64,000 nucleotides of DNA from Tupaia tana. Lineage: Eukaryota; Chordata; Mammalia; Scandentia; Tupaiidae. The DNA lies in assembly GCA_026018925.1 (NCBI GenBank), contig JAKSZU010000016.1, positions 80,672,059 through 80,736,058 on the forward strand. The letters are read 5' to 3'. This document shows, piece after piece, positions 1-10,159 of this stretch. Made by a program: the position numbers and the translations under genes. Each line of letters starts with the position of its first letter. The stretch's first letter is position 1. Below the pieces are notes generated by a model that saw only the letters and a list, made by a program, of their open reading frames with translations, ran no database searches and was not told the DNA's origin.

Positions 1-1272
1 AAAGCATCTGAAGTTGGCACCTTAATAAGGCAAACATTACTTCTAGAGGTCACGGACGGTCCAGTTCCCCTTCTCTTTAAAGTCCCCTCACATGTCCCCC
101 GCTGAGAAGTGACACAGTTCCTGTAAAGTCCCCAGCTCCTCCGCGTCCTCTGCTGAGGAAGTCGTCCGGGTCCCCACTGTGTACAAAGCCTTTCTTCTTC
201 CCCTCAGCTGGCTGTCTCATGGAGCTTTCGGGGAGAGTATTTTTTGGAAGGGGAGAGAGGAATGTTCACAATAAAACCAGGAACATGCGAGAGGCCAGTG
301 TATGGAACACGCCTGGGATACAGAGCATTCCTCAGGTGCCCAATTATTGTTCTATAATGGGATATTAATTCCAGATGCCTTAAGAATAGACATTCCTTCC
401 TATCCATCAAGTACTTTTCTCTGAGTAACTGAAAAATAAGCTAATGCCTCATGATAAGCCTGCCTCTTTGGAAGGCGTAATCCTTCTTCTCGGCCAAAAA
501 GGCACCGTGTAATAGGGATAGCAAATAAATTTCATTTCGCATAGTAATTCCAATTGGGTGATAGTATGTGCCTAAAGTGATGCATTGAGGATTCTAAGAA
601 AGTGTGTTGCTGATGAGGGAGGAAAGGAATTGATTATCAATGTCTGCCATGTGCGTCGGGGGGTGTCACTTATGCCTCACACTTGCCATTTTGATATAGA
701 ACATGACTGAGCACGGAATGAAAATGCAGGAAACGAAAGGCTGTATAATATATACGCAGAGCTATAGTTGAGAACATGATTTTTTATAAGTCTATTTTAC
801 CAGGCAATTTTTCACGGACGTTTCTAAACTACATTTTAAAAGACAAAATCGTGTGAGGGAGCGTTACTGCGATGGAATAGAGAATGAAAGTGGCTTAAGT
901 AACACCCTCTGCTTCTTCCCTGTGGCAAAAAAAACAGCCCATCTGTTCTTCCCTTGAGTGGACATGAGATGAATGTCCCTCAGCTGGGACAGCGGAATGG
1001 AAGATGCCCTGACACCAGCCACCGTGTGTCTCCTCCGATTCACATCGCTGGTGTCACAACATGCATGCCCAGAGCACCTCTGCTCCCTGAGTCAGTGGTT
1101 TCTCCCCAGGCCAGCCTTCCCCCCCTGCCCCGGGGCCTTTGGCAACGCCTAGGCATCTTCGGCTGTCATGGCTGAGCACTGCAGGCCTCTGCTGGGAAAG
1201 GCCAGGGAGGCTGCTACACATCCTGATGACTCCACACATGACAGATAATTACCTCCTGCAAATGTCAACAGC
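1..1272. other. Unique sequence, no gene seen
   Basis: No coding exon or repeat family is recognisable here. Short frames lack codon structure and splice context. The part around 480-760 is AT-rich, contains homeodomain-like cores such as TAATTCCAATTGG, and reads like non-repetitive, possibly conserved sequence. This is an impression only. Confidence 0.5.
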
Positions 1273-1482
1273 GGGCCAGCTACAGTGACACAGCAATAAG
1301 GCGCCACTCGACAACACTGGACCCACACCGAAAGGTTCTGGGTGCACGTCCTGGGGTCTGACTGTACACGCTGGGGGAGTGTGAGCCTATGATCGGGGCT
1401 GATTGAGGCCGGGCTGGATTGTGGCATGTGGACCAGTTGGGGGACCTCTCTTTCTCTGTGTCTCTCTCATGGAAGAAAAAAG
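1273..1482 (+). repeat. tRNA-derived SINE, second family
   Basis: The head begins near GGGCCAGC with a box-A-like stretch. The body reads GAGCCTATGATC then GGCTGATTGAGGCCGGGCTGG. The 3' part is a CT-rich run ending TCTCATGGAAGAAAAAAGG. The same order recurs at 5291, 13934 and 52883 on this strand and at 14806, 44811 and 46403 on the other, which shows that it is a dispersed family. The head is degenerate, so this is an older copy. Confidence 0.6.
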
Positions 1483-1839
1483 GGTCAATTGCACAGACTG
1501 CTCAGGTGAAACCCTGATGTGAGTCAGGGTCACGGGATCTGGTCTCGGCTGTTTTGAAAACACACCACAGCAGTACAGCTCGATGGAATGGTTAAGCTGG
1601 ACCCCCAGTCTGTGAATCCCAACCTGATCACCCTCCACCAGACTCCAAGCAAAGTGCTTGAATTCTGTCAGGCCCTGTGCTCCCACCTCAGAAGCAGGGA
1701 TGAGAACAAGGTCTCTCCACAGGGTTGTTTTGAAGATAAAAACGTGAAAATGGAATGAAAGCTCCTAACAAACTACTTGGCGAATGGAAAAGTGTGAGCA
1801 AAACACCAGCAATAACAAGAACAGCAGAACTTGCTGCCA

Positions 1840-2137
1840 TGCTTTGACTGTTTGCATCTCCTCCAAACTTCCTGTGGAACCCGCGTCCCCCGTGCGATTG
1901 TATCGTAAGTGAGGCCTTTGGGAGGTGATTAGGCTGCATGGGCTCTGTCCGCATGGATGAGCTCAGTGCCTTGCAGAAGGCTAGAGCGACACGGCTGGCC
2001 ACGAGAGGACATAGACAAGGCGCCATCATGGAAGTGGACATCAGGCCCTCACTAGCACTGAAGCTGCTGATGCCTCAACCTTGGACTTCCCAGCCTGCAG
2101 AACAGTGAGAAATACATTTCTGTTCTTCATAAATTAC
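1840..2137 (+). mobile_element. MLT1-type solo LTR (ERVL-MaLR)
   Basis: The stretch GAGGCCTTTGGGAGGTGATTAG, the later AGAGGACATAGACAAGGCGCC, and the end CTTCCCAGCCTGCAGAAC followed by GTGAGAAATACATTTCTGTT are the diagnostic order of MLT1 LTRs. It is diverged, with no internal viral genes. The 3' end is interrupted by the SINE at 2138. Confidence 0.75.
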
Positions 2138-2363
2138 CTAGCTGGTGGTGTGGAGGCTAAGGTAACTGGATCCCACATGGCCAGCTGCCTGCACAGTTCA
2201 AGTCCTGGATCAGTGACTTGAGAAACACACCAGGCATGTGGGCATGTGTGCACCAAATCCCAAGAGGAGAATGGAGGAGAAGGGACTGCAGTGTGTTCTT
2301 CCCCCCAGGGGTGCTTTTTCATGTTTCCTTTCTCCCTCTCTGTCCAGACTACAAAATAAAAAG
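2138..2363 (+). repeat. CYN-like tRNA-derived SINE, full form, old
   Basis: It shows the head (AGCTGGTGGTGTGGAGGCTAAGG), the CAAGTCCTGGATC box B region, the body motif AGAGGAGAATGGAGGAGAAG and an A-rich tail. It has accumulated many differences from the young copies, so it is an older insertion, placed at the 3' end of the MLT1 LTR. Confidence 0.8.
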
Positions 2364-2367
2364 ATGA

Positions 2368-2629
2368 GGGACCAGAAGTTGGAGTAATGGCTATGTCGCT
2401 GAACTCCCATGTAGCCGACTGCAGTTCAAGTCCCGGACCTGGTGGTTTAAACTCACACCGGGTGTGTGTGCATGCATGCCCAAGATCCCGAGAGGAGAAT
2501 GGAGGAGAAGGGATTGCAGCATGGCCATGTCCCCGGGGGAGTTATTTCTCGCTTTCTATCTCTCTGTCTTTCTCTGTCTTTCTGGCGAGCGCATGCACCC
2601 TATAGCTAAATAAATAAATAAATAAATAG
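2368..2629 (+). repeat. CYN-like SINE, full form, young
   Basis: It starts GGGACCAGAAGTTGGAGTAA and runs through GGAGAATGGAGGAGAAGGG and GGCGAGCGCATGCACCCTAT to an (AAAT)n tail. It is close to the youngest copies at 14086 and 48581. It follows an older copy of the same family in the same orientation within a few bases. Confidence 0.88.
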
Positions 2630-2839
2630 ATGAAAGCTTACTAGTCTCGTGTATTTTATTAGAACAGTAGGAACACATATTCCAACAGCTAAGCAGTGAG
2701 CAACAGTTACACCCCTGGCACCATGTGGCCAAATCAGACCTAGAATCCTGACCCGGGTTTCTCTGGTCCTAAACTCTATGCATCTTCTGAAATGGAAGAG
2801 CACACTCAGCCAACATGTCGGTTTGGAAGTATTGGTAAA

Positions 2840-3570
2840 CATTCAAGGCCATCTGTCCTTTGATCCAGCCATTTAGAAGTTATCTTACAAACTCACTTGT
2901 GTGGAAAATTAAGAGTATTTCACACAGCACTTTAATAATGAAATATTGGAAACAACATAGCTATCTGACCATAGAAGACTAAGAAACGTAGCATACTATA
3001 TATTGGAATACTATATATTCGTTCACAAAATGGAGGAGAGATAGGAACTGGTATGGAATCATCCCTACAACATATCCTTACATTTAAAAAGGGCCAAGAG
3101 GCCTGCAGGTGGCGTGATAGTTAAGGCACTAGATTCCCACATGGGTGACCATGGCTCAAATCCTGGGCCTAGCGGCTTGAAAAATCACACCAGGCATGTG
3201 TGGGTGTGAGCCCAAAATTCCAGGAAGAGAATGGAGGAAAAGGGATTGTGGTGTGGCCATGCGCCCTGGGGGGCTGATAGCTCATTTTTCCTCTCTCTGT
3301 CTCTTGCCAATGAGCGCACGCACCCTGTGGCAAAAACCTGAAAACAATAAATATAAAACAAACAAAAAAGAGCAAAGGGCAACTCTGCATCTCAGGTGCT
3401 ACCTTGGTCTTTGAATATCTGTGCAGGTATGGATATGCAGACAACATGTTTACAAAGGTGCAGCTACCGTCCATGGTGAGCCGGGAGGCCAGAGGAAGCA
3501 GACTGATTTTTCTCTACATACTTTTGTATTTTTTGAGTATTGTGCCATTTTGACCTAAACTATTGAACAA
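2840..3570 (+). mobile_element. Old L1 3' UTR fragment split by a SINE
   Basis: The left part (2840-3097) has the L1 3'-region pattern: ATTGGAAACAAC, then ATTGGAATACTATATATTCG. The right part (3373-3570) carries the usual L1 end, TACTTTTGTATTTTTTGAG followed by TTGAACAAATAAAAC. A CYN-like SINE at 3098-3372 separates them. Divergence points to an ancient L1M subfamily. No coding capacity remains. Confidence 0.6.
3098..3372 (+). repeat. CYN-like SINE, full form, inside L1
   Basis: Head GGCCTGCAGGTGGCGTGATA, box B region CAAATCCTGGGCC, body GAGAATGGAGGAAAAGGGATT, end GAGCGCACGCACCCTGTGGC and an A-rich tail are present in order. It uses the older TTGAAAAATCACACC variant rather than the young TTAAAACTCACGCC. 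Confidence 0.85.
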
Positions 3571-4639
3571 ATAAAACAAAACAGCAAATACGCTGTCTTA
3601 AGGACATCATCCCCTGCCTGAACACTACCCTGCTTCTTTTGCACTTGAGTTTTATAAATGCTGGCTTACAAAAAAAAAAAAAAAAAAAAATTACCCCTTG
3701 CTCAAAATGAGTAGCTTTAAAATACTTTGGCTGAATATTTTTCTGTATAGATGCCCCCAAGTTTTCATCCAAACAATGTCAGCAGAGGAGCTGAAAATTA
3801 GCACACAGTTTGCTGTGCTCATGACAACAGCAAAAATGGCAAGAGGTTTTCATCATAACTCAGAAGACAAATTACAAGGCTATACCCAACCTTCTCCCCA
3901 ACTCCTTTGCAAACTCCAGCTTTCAAATAAAGAGCTGTATCAATTAGCAGAGCAGGCCGGTTCTCAGAAGCTGAGCTGGATTCTGTGCTATTATTAGTTT
4001 CTGAACAATGGCTTGGAGAGATGGGAAAAAAAAAAAAAAAAAAAAAAAAAACTTACACTAGGCTTTGAATTTTGAAACCACTATTCTGGGAAAAGACAAA
4101 ATTATATTACACAGATAATTTAGTGGATTCACCTTATGAAATGAGTTCTGTTGGTTTCCCCAGCACCTACATGCTGTTGTTTCATGGTCTCTTAATTTAT
4201 GACTGTAAGAGAATATACTTGTGTTTTTTACCCACTGAAATAATTAATGTTGTTTTTAAAAAGTTAAAACAAAAACAATAGCCCTCAAATGGCAAGGACA
4301 CACTGACATCTGCTGGCATTTCATAAACTTTTGGAAAGCAAGCCTTTGTTCCAGGAAAGCTTCTCGATTTATTCTCCCGCACTGAGAAACCCTATGGCCT
4401 CCCCAGATTAATGTCCCCCAGGTTAGGAGAGAAGGTCACCAAGGAACAGAGACTCCAGAGCCTCTTCCTCCCTGGAGTGGACCCCTCCTTCCTTCCAGCA
4501 GAGCAGTCTGGAGCATTACAAAATGCCTAATTCCACTTAAAAAAAAATAAGTAAGTGAAAGAGTTGGGCTAGAGGTGAATTAAATTCTGTGAGCTGTTTC
4601 CTCATTTCATTTCTGTAAATTGGAATGCCACCAATCTTT
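3571..4639. other. Unique sequence with two poly(A) tracts
   Basis: No gene is recognised. Pure A tracts lie at 3670-3690 and 4026-4051. Neither is preceded by a recognisable SINE or L1 body in the same orientation, so their origin is unclear. A 99-aa open frame at 3698-3997 shows no family resemblance. Confidence 0.5.
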
Positions 4640-4900
4640 TATCTTATTTTATTTTGGGTTTTGCTACAGGGCAGTGCACTTTCTGGAGAGAGACAGAGAG
4701 CAAGAGAGATGAAAAGTGAGAAATTGCCTAATAGAGCTGATGGCCACACTGCAATCCCTTCTCCTCCATTCTCCTCTCGGGATTTTGGGTACATATGCAC
4801 ACACACCTAATGTGTTTTCCAGGACTGGGTCCGGGACTCTAACCATAGAGGTGGCCATGTTGGATCCAGCACCTTAACCACTACACTACCAGCTGGCCCA
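4640..4900 (-). repeat. CYN-like SINE with 18-bp target duplication
   Basis: The reverse-complement family order is present: A-rich tail as T-rich, TTTTGCTACAGGGCA, CTTCTCCTCCATTCTCCTCT, then ACTACCAGCTGGCCC. The flanks GGAATGCCACCAATCTTT (4622-4639) and GGAATGTCATCAATCTTT (4901-4918) form an 18-bp duplication with two differences, so the boundaries are well fixed. Confidence 0.9.
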
Positions 4901-5290
4901 GGAATGTCATCAATCTTTGTCTCAAAGTGTTGAACAAATGAGAGACTCAGACTTGGTGGTAACACTTACCAGTGCTGGAACAAGGAAAATAAAAGGAAAT
5001 GCTTCCTTTTCCAAGACTAGCAAGAAGGGAGGGACCTTGGAACCAAGGGAGCAGCAGACTAAAGACGTGAATAAATAGGGAGGACACCTAAAATGTAAAG
5101 TCAAAGGGCAAAAGGCTTTCTTGGGCTAATAAACCCCTCAGAAGCAGACTGACTCCAAAATGCTTAAGTCCCTGAAGCGTTTCCCAGAATTTAAAAAGTT
5201 ATCCGATGCAACATAAAGCCAAAAAACACACAACTCCGGGGGGGCCGACGGTGGACAGATGTCTCCTTCTCACTGAAACATACAGATACC

Positions 5291-5488
5291 GGGCCTAGCT
5301 AGTGCAGCTGCGGTAACAGAGGGACCTGTGACACTGGACTCTCATGGGAAGGTCCCAGGATCATGACCTGAGGCCTCCCAAACACACTTGCATGAGCCTA
5401 TGATCTGGGATGGCTGAGGCTAGCATGGATCGTGAAATGAAGACCCTCCAGTGCTGCTTGCTCTGTTTCTATTGTGGAATAAATGCTT
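5291..5488 (+). repeat. Second-family tRNA SINE, near full length
   Basis: This is one of the clearer copies: head GGGCCTAGCTAGTGCAGCTG, box-B-like CCCAGGATCATGACCTGAGG, the middle TGATCTGGGATGGCTGAGGC, GGATCGTGAAATGAAGACCC, then TTCTATTGTGGAATAAATGC at the end. It shares the middle and end, in order, with 1273, 13934, 14806, 44811, 46403 and 52883. Confidence 0.65.
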
Positions 5489-5879
5489 AGATTAAAACTT
5501 TAAAAAACTGTATGGCTGTTATGAAGTTACATTCATAAAGCCACGTCTTTCTACCTCCTATGCAGCTGTCACTCACTGAATGGACAAATAAACAAAGAGC
5601 TTACCCAGTAGGGAGGACAGGGCTCACGGAGCTCCAGCCTGGGACGCAGAAGCACAAGCCCAGTGATACAGCTCCTCACCTCATGGGTTCTGAAGTCAGC
5701 AGACAGCTACACATACACACGCACATGTGCACAAACACCACCTTTCCCCCTGCAGATTATTCTCTCATCAGTCTTCTGTGGGTGGTGGTGTGAGTAGAGA
5801 CAACCCCGCTCAGGAAGAAAGAGCATGGGGTCCTGAGGCCAGGGCTGCTGTCAGCCTCTGCAGCCTCTCACCACATCCC

Positions 5880-6780
5880 CTCATGTGCCCTGGACACACT
5901 GGCCACCTTCCTTTCCAGAATGCCCTGCCACCTCTGCCCACCATGGTCGCCTCTCATTCTCCCCCTCCCATTCTTCAGGTCACAGCTTCAATGTCATCCC
6001 ATCCCTCTCCTTGGAGGCCTTACCCAATCTGCCTACCTAATGCAGCCGTCACTTGTTAATTACGGGGACGCCCCACTTCGCTGCTGTCTCTGTACTTGTA
6101 ATTCTCTCGTCTGTTTATCTATTCTCATGGTTTCTGTCTCTCCTGCTAGAGCAGCAGTCCCCAAACTTTATGGCACCAGGGACAAGTTTCATGGAAGATA
6201 ATTTTTCCAAGGACTAGGGGTGAAGAGAACAGTTTCGGGATCATTCAAGCGCATTATATATATTGTGCATTTTATTTCTATTAGTATTACATTGTAATAA
6301 TAGAGAAATAATTACACAACTCACCATAATGCAGCATTTGCAGCCACTCCCCAGTGCTAGCATCACTGCCTCAGCTCCAACTCAGATCATCAGGCATTAG
6401 GTCCTCATAAGAACCATGCAGCCTAGGTCCCTCATATGCACAGTTCACAATAGGATTCTTGCTCCTATAAGAATATAATGTCACCACTGAACTGACAGGA
6501 AGTGGAACTCAGGCAGCAATGCGAACAATGGGGAGCAGCTGTAAATACAAACAAAGCTTCACTTGCTCACCTACTGCTAACCTCCTGCCAGTACTAGTCC
6601 ATGGCTCATGGGTTGGGGACCCTTGTGCTAGAGAATAAGCCTCATGAGGCAGAGGCGGTGCTGGCCTGGGCCCATACACTGCCCCAATACCATAGTCCCA
6701 GTGTGAACACAGCACCTAGCCCACAGTTGGCCAACTGCGTAGAAAAAAATAATGAACGACTCAGTCAAAAAGAATATTCA
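5880..6780 (+). mobile_element. L2 3' region, split by a hAT element
   Basis: The left part has the L2 3' signature (TCTTCAGGTCACAGCTTCAATGTCA is one diverged version of it, then GGAGGCCTTACCCAATCTG). The right part resumes after the hAT insertion with AATAAGCCTCATGAGGCAGAG and ends at CACAGCACCTAGCCCACAG. Joining across 6144-6633 restores the usual L2 order. Confidence 0.65.
6152..6625 (-). mobile_element. MER1-type hAT (Charlie3-related) element
   Basis: The terminal inverted repeats are CAGCAGTCCCCAAAC and GTTGGGGACCCTTG. The interior keeps TTTCATGGAAGATAATTTTTCC, AGATCATCAGGCATTAG and GCACAGTTCACAATAGGATTC, all recalled from the MER1/Charlie3 family. The 8-bp target duplication TGCTAGAG is perfect at 6144-6151 and 6626-6633, as expected for hAT. 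It is non-autonomous with no transposase frame. Strand follows the family convention from memory. Confidence 0.85.
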
Positions 6781-6789
6781 TTAGCATAA

Positions 6790-7884
6790 ATAGTGCTCCA
6801 GGAAGTATTTTTTGAAAGGAAAATATAAGAGAAAATCAAATAGAATGTCCACCTGCACTGTTGCACCCCAAATCACATTCCTTATTCCAGGTCTACCTCA
6901 AGGCACCAAGCACTGCACTATACTGTCCCATCTCCCAGCTTATCTGCCCCTCTCAATTTCTACCTGTCTTGCATAACTTTAAACTGCCTGGTTGTTTAAT
7001 ATTTTCATTATGTTTACTTAGATACCCTACAGAAAGTTTAAAAGTAAAATATAGTATCATAAATAGCAAATGGGTGAAATTAAAATAAAGCCACAGAAGT
7101 AGAAGTAGAGTCAATAATGAAGTTAATATCGATAGACCCATGCTATCAAATCCTACATACTGGTAATTAGATCGTAAAATCTGCTCTGAGCTTCCTGGTA
7201 GGCTTTGTGAAAAGGGAACATGAACAGTTACTTCACTAAGTCTTTGGTAAATAAATGCCACCAGTTCCTTAAGAAACCAGCAATAATACAGTAATAGCCA
7301 ACAGAGTCTTTAAAAATACCATCCAGCAAACAACAGAAGAAAATATGAGGATTCCTCATAACCCAATTCTCTTTCTTGGTTCTCCTTATTTGTTTTCAGA
7401 AGCATTGTTTCTCTCTAAGTGTTAGACTCAGCTTGAACAATTCTGATACTGTTGCCTAAATGACCTGTCCTTTTTGTGTATATGAACTATCAGTTTTTTA
7501 AAATATGAAGTCAGATGGCTTTCTTACAATTTCACTCACTATGAACAGAAAGCAACAAATCACAGTGCCGTAGAACTGAGTTCATGGCATATAATTCCCT
7601 GTCTTTGTGATGTCCTCTTGAAGGTTATTTAAAGTTCACATAGACAATGAGGAAATGAATAAAATTCACTAGGAAACAAAAATCTTTCCAAGAACCATAG
7701 GTGTTCTGACTCCTTAATCTTCTATATCAGAGTCTTAGAGTGAGAAGCCCTGGTCTGAATCTCACAAGATAAATACATGGACACAGAGTCTAAGGAATCT
7801 CTGTGATGGTGACTGGACTTACCACCTGACTTACCTCACTGTGGAGGAGCATCAGTCTTTGGAGAGAGAAGTAGATTCACCTTT
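6790..7884. other. AT-rich unique sequence
   Basis: No gene or clear repeat is visible. It has many short A/T runs, and no long open frame has a plausible splice setting. Two minus-strand donor-like matches, at about 7816 and 7830, are probably chance. Confidence 0.45.
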
Positions 7885-7990
7885 CTTTTAATAGGAAAAT
7901 GGGAGCGCAGAGAGGTACATACCTTGCCTAAGGTCACACAGCTAGAAAATGGCAGAATCCGAACTCGCAAGGTAGGTGTGTCATGCGCCA
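7885..7990 (-). repeat. MIR fragment
   Basis: AGAGAGGTACATACCTTGCC followed by AAGGTCACACAGCTAGAAAATGGCAGAATCCGAAC matches the reverse complement of the MIR core over its most conserved part. Ancient mammal-wide SINE. Confidence 0.8.
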
Positions 7991-8179
7991 AAGACTTTGA
8001 CTTCCCACACCTTGGCTCTCAGAGGGCTTCTTACCAAGTTTTCCTAACTCCTAAACAATTCTATGAGCTCAGGGCAACATGCCATCACCTTAAAAGGCAA
8101 GACTTGCTTTTTGCTTAACCAGCGTCTACCTGCTGCAACTCAGACTGACCAACTGCCCCAACTTCACTTATTATTGTTG

Positions 8180-8335
8180 TTTTTCTGTTTGTTTTTTTGA
8201 TGTTTGCTTTAGGATATGTGTGCCCACCAGAGAGAGAAGGCAGGTGGAGGGAAAGCAAGAAAGCAACCACCAGGCCCAAGAGTTAGACGATGGTCGGCCA
8301 CGTGGGAGTCCAGTGCCTCAACCACCATTGGTCCC
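8180..8335 (-). repeat. CYN-like SINE, short form
   Basis: The tail-end motif TTTGCTTTAGGATATGTGTG runs via GGAAAGCAAGAAAGCAACCA directly into CCAGGCCCAAGAG and the head, GGTCGGCCACGTGGGAGTCC to CCACCATTGGTCCC. The roughly 100-bp middle (GGAGAATGGAGGAGAAGGG region) is missing, as at 32563, 34022, 56305, 57468 and 58772. Confidence 0.8.
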
Positions 8336-8348
8336 GAGCTTGCTGTTC

Positions 8349-8358
8349 GTTCGTTCGT

Positions 8359-8402
<44 letters not shown>

Positions 8403-8654
8403 TTTTGGAGAGGTTTTTGCTATAGGGCGTGTGTGCTTGTCAGACAGACAGAGACAGACAGACAGAAAGTGAGAATTCACCCCCCAGGGGGGATGGCCAC
8501 ACTGCAGTCCCTTCTCCTCCATTCTCCTCTCGGGATCTTGGGCACTCACGCACACGCACCCAGCATGAGTTTAAGCCACCGGGTCCAGGACTCGAACCGC
8601 AGTCTACTACATGGGAGTTCAGCAACATAGCCATTACACTAACTGCTGGTCCCA
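8349..8654 (-). repeat. CYN-like SINE, full form, (GAAA)n tail
   Basis: A young, full-length copy in reverse complement. The flanks AGCTTGCTGTTC at 8337-8348 and 8655-8666 are a perfect 12-bp duplication. The 3' tail, at the left here, has grown into a long (TTTC)n tract preceded by GTTC units copied from the duplication. It inserted next to the short-form copy at 8180. Confidence 0.93.
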
Positions 8655-8837
8655 AGCTTGCTGTTCTTAAAGACAGGTCTCCATCATACTCTTGAGTCTC
8701 CCCAAAGAAACTCCTGACACTTTCCTAACCTGCGAAAATGAGAACCGTGTCCCATCGCTCTGGGAATTTCTACATGCACAGTCCTCCTCTTTGTATCAGC
8801 CTGTGTGATTAGGGCAGCCTGAACCAGACCAGTTTTC

Positions 8838-9120
8838 TTTTTTTGTTTGTTTGTTTGTTTGTTTGTTTTTTGGAGAGGTTTTTGCTATAGGGCACATGCG
8901 CTCACCAGACAGAAAGAGACATAGAGACAGAAAGCGAGAAATCACCCCCCAGGGGGGATGGCCACACCGCAATCCCTTCTTCTCCATTCTCCTCTCGGGA
9001 TCTTGGGCACGCACGCACACGCGCCCGGCATGAGTTTTAAGCCACCGGGTCCGGGACGCGAACCGCGGTCGCCTACGTGGGAGTCCAGTGACATAGCCAT
9101 TACGCTAACTGCTGGTTCCC
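8838..9120 (-). repeat. CYN-like SINE, full form, (CAAA)n tail
   Basis: One of the youngest copies: ACCCCCCAGGGGGGATGGCC, CACGCGCCCGGCATGAG, and CCGGGTCCGGGACGCGAACC are close to consensus and CpG-rich. The flanks AACCAGACCAGTTTTC (8822-8837) and AACCAGACCAGCTTTC (9121-9136) give a 16-bp duplication with one difference. The tail appears as (TTTG)n on this strand. Confidence 0.94.
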
Positions 9121-9136
9121 AACCAGACCAGCTTTC

Positions 9137-9669
9137 TGAGGACGCCGAAGGAAAAGGGTTGCTGTGTGGTGCTGTCACAGTGATCCAGGCCATGGGCATC
9201 TTCAAGACATTCGCTCAGCACCCAAGGCAGGGGCTCATCCCAAGGGAAATGGACACCCAGCTCATACCTCTGGGATCTGGCCAGGCCTCCTGATACAGAA
9301 GCAGCCCTCTCCACACCCTGCTCTGTCACTTTCCATAACAAGTCTAATAAATTAGTGCTTCTCTCTGCCAATCAATCAGAGCCCGGGCATATGGCCGCTG
9401 TCAGCAGTCCTCTGCAGGCAGAGCTGTGCACAGAGGCTCGAGTCTGTCGGCGGCCTCCACTGCACGTTGGCAGCCAGGCTGGGCTCTTCTCTCTTCTCCC
9501 TCCATTTATCACCCTCGTTACCAACAAGAGGAAGACGTAGGAATCCCATTCTGGGACTGGTGTGTGGCCTGGAGGGATTGCAAAATGCCAGCGACGTAAT
9601 AGCAATAATAATGATATCATGAGGATGAAATAATAATAATAATTGCCAATGTTATCGTAGCATGTGCCG
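9137..9669. other. Unique sequence, no gene seen
   Basis: No recognised exon or repeat. AAT-rich triplet runs lie near 9600-9650. Open frames overlapping the SINE edge are translations of repeat sequence. Confidence 0.45.
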
Positions 9670-9905
9670 TGCTCCTGCACACTCCGAACACTCACTAGGT
9701 GTCAGGCTCTTTGCTGAAATCATTATTTACAAGACAGATCAGTCATCAAACGGCCTCCACGGTGTAGGAATAAGTATTACCTGCACTTCCAGGGTAGACT
9801 AGGGCTCAGAGAGGCTGAGTAAAGGCCAGGGTCATGGAGAGAGAATGAAATAGAGCTGGAGTTTGAAGCCAGACATTCTGAGTCTGAAATTCTAACCCTT
9901 GGCCT
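9670..9905 (-). repeat. MIR, nearly full length
   Basis: CACTAGGTGTCAGGCTCTTTG, then AGGGCTCAGAGAGGCTGAGT, AAAGGCCAGGGTCATGG and GAGTTTGAAGCCAGACATTC follow the order of the MIR reverse complement, including the region matching the tRNA-derived head. Confidence 0.75.
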
Positions 9906-10009
9906 GCATCGCCTCCATCCTGGTGCCTTACTTTGGTTCTTCTGATATTCCTCTCACGTGCATCAGAGCAGGAGAGAGAAGCAAAGGGACTCTGGAAGAA
10001 ACTGCTCGA

Positions 10010-10155
10010 GTCCTCAATCTGGCTTTGCTACTTAGTCTTCCAGCCTCGGTTCTCCCATCTGCAGAATGGGCATATAATAAAGGGTTTGCAGTGAAGAATG
10101 CATGAAACAATGCATGCGAAGCCTTAGCTCAGAAGGAACTCTCAATAAACAAATA
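10010..10155 (+). repeat. MIR 3' half
   Basis: The run CAGCCTCGGTTCTCCCATCTGCAGAATGGG appears in two adjoining pieces, then TTAGCTCAGAAGGAACTCTC and AATAAACAAATAAATGAGC. This is the sense-strand MIR order (CTCAGTTTCCTCATCTG type core, then the end). Confidence 0.65.
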
Positions 10156-10159
10156 AATG

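Noticed and set aside
4026-4051. Poly(A) tract as the end of a processed pseudogene
   Set aside because: The upstream 300 bases show no recognisable spliced mRNA and no target duplication was found around them.
8216-8655. Frames with FLSFFLSFF or KERKKER repeats
   Set aside because: They translate the (GAAA)n tail of a SINE and the SINE body itself.
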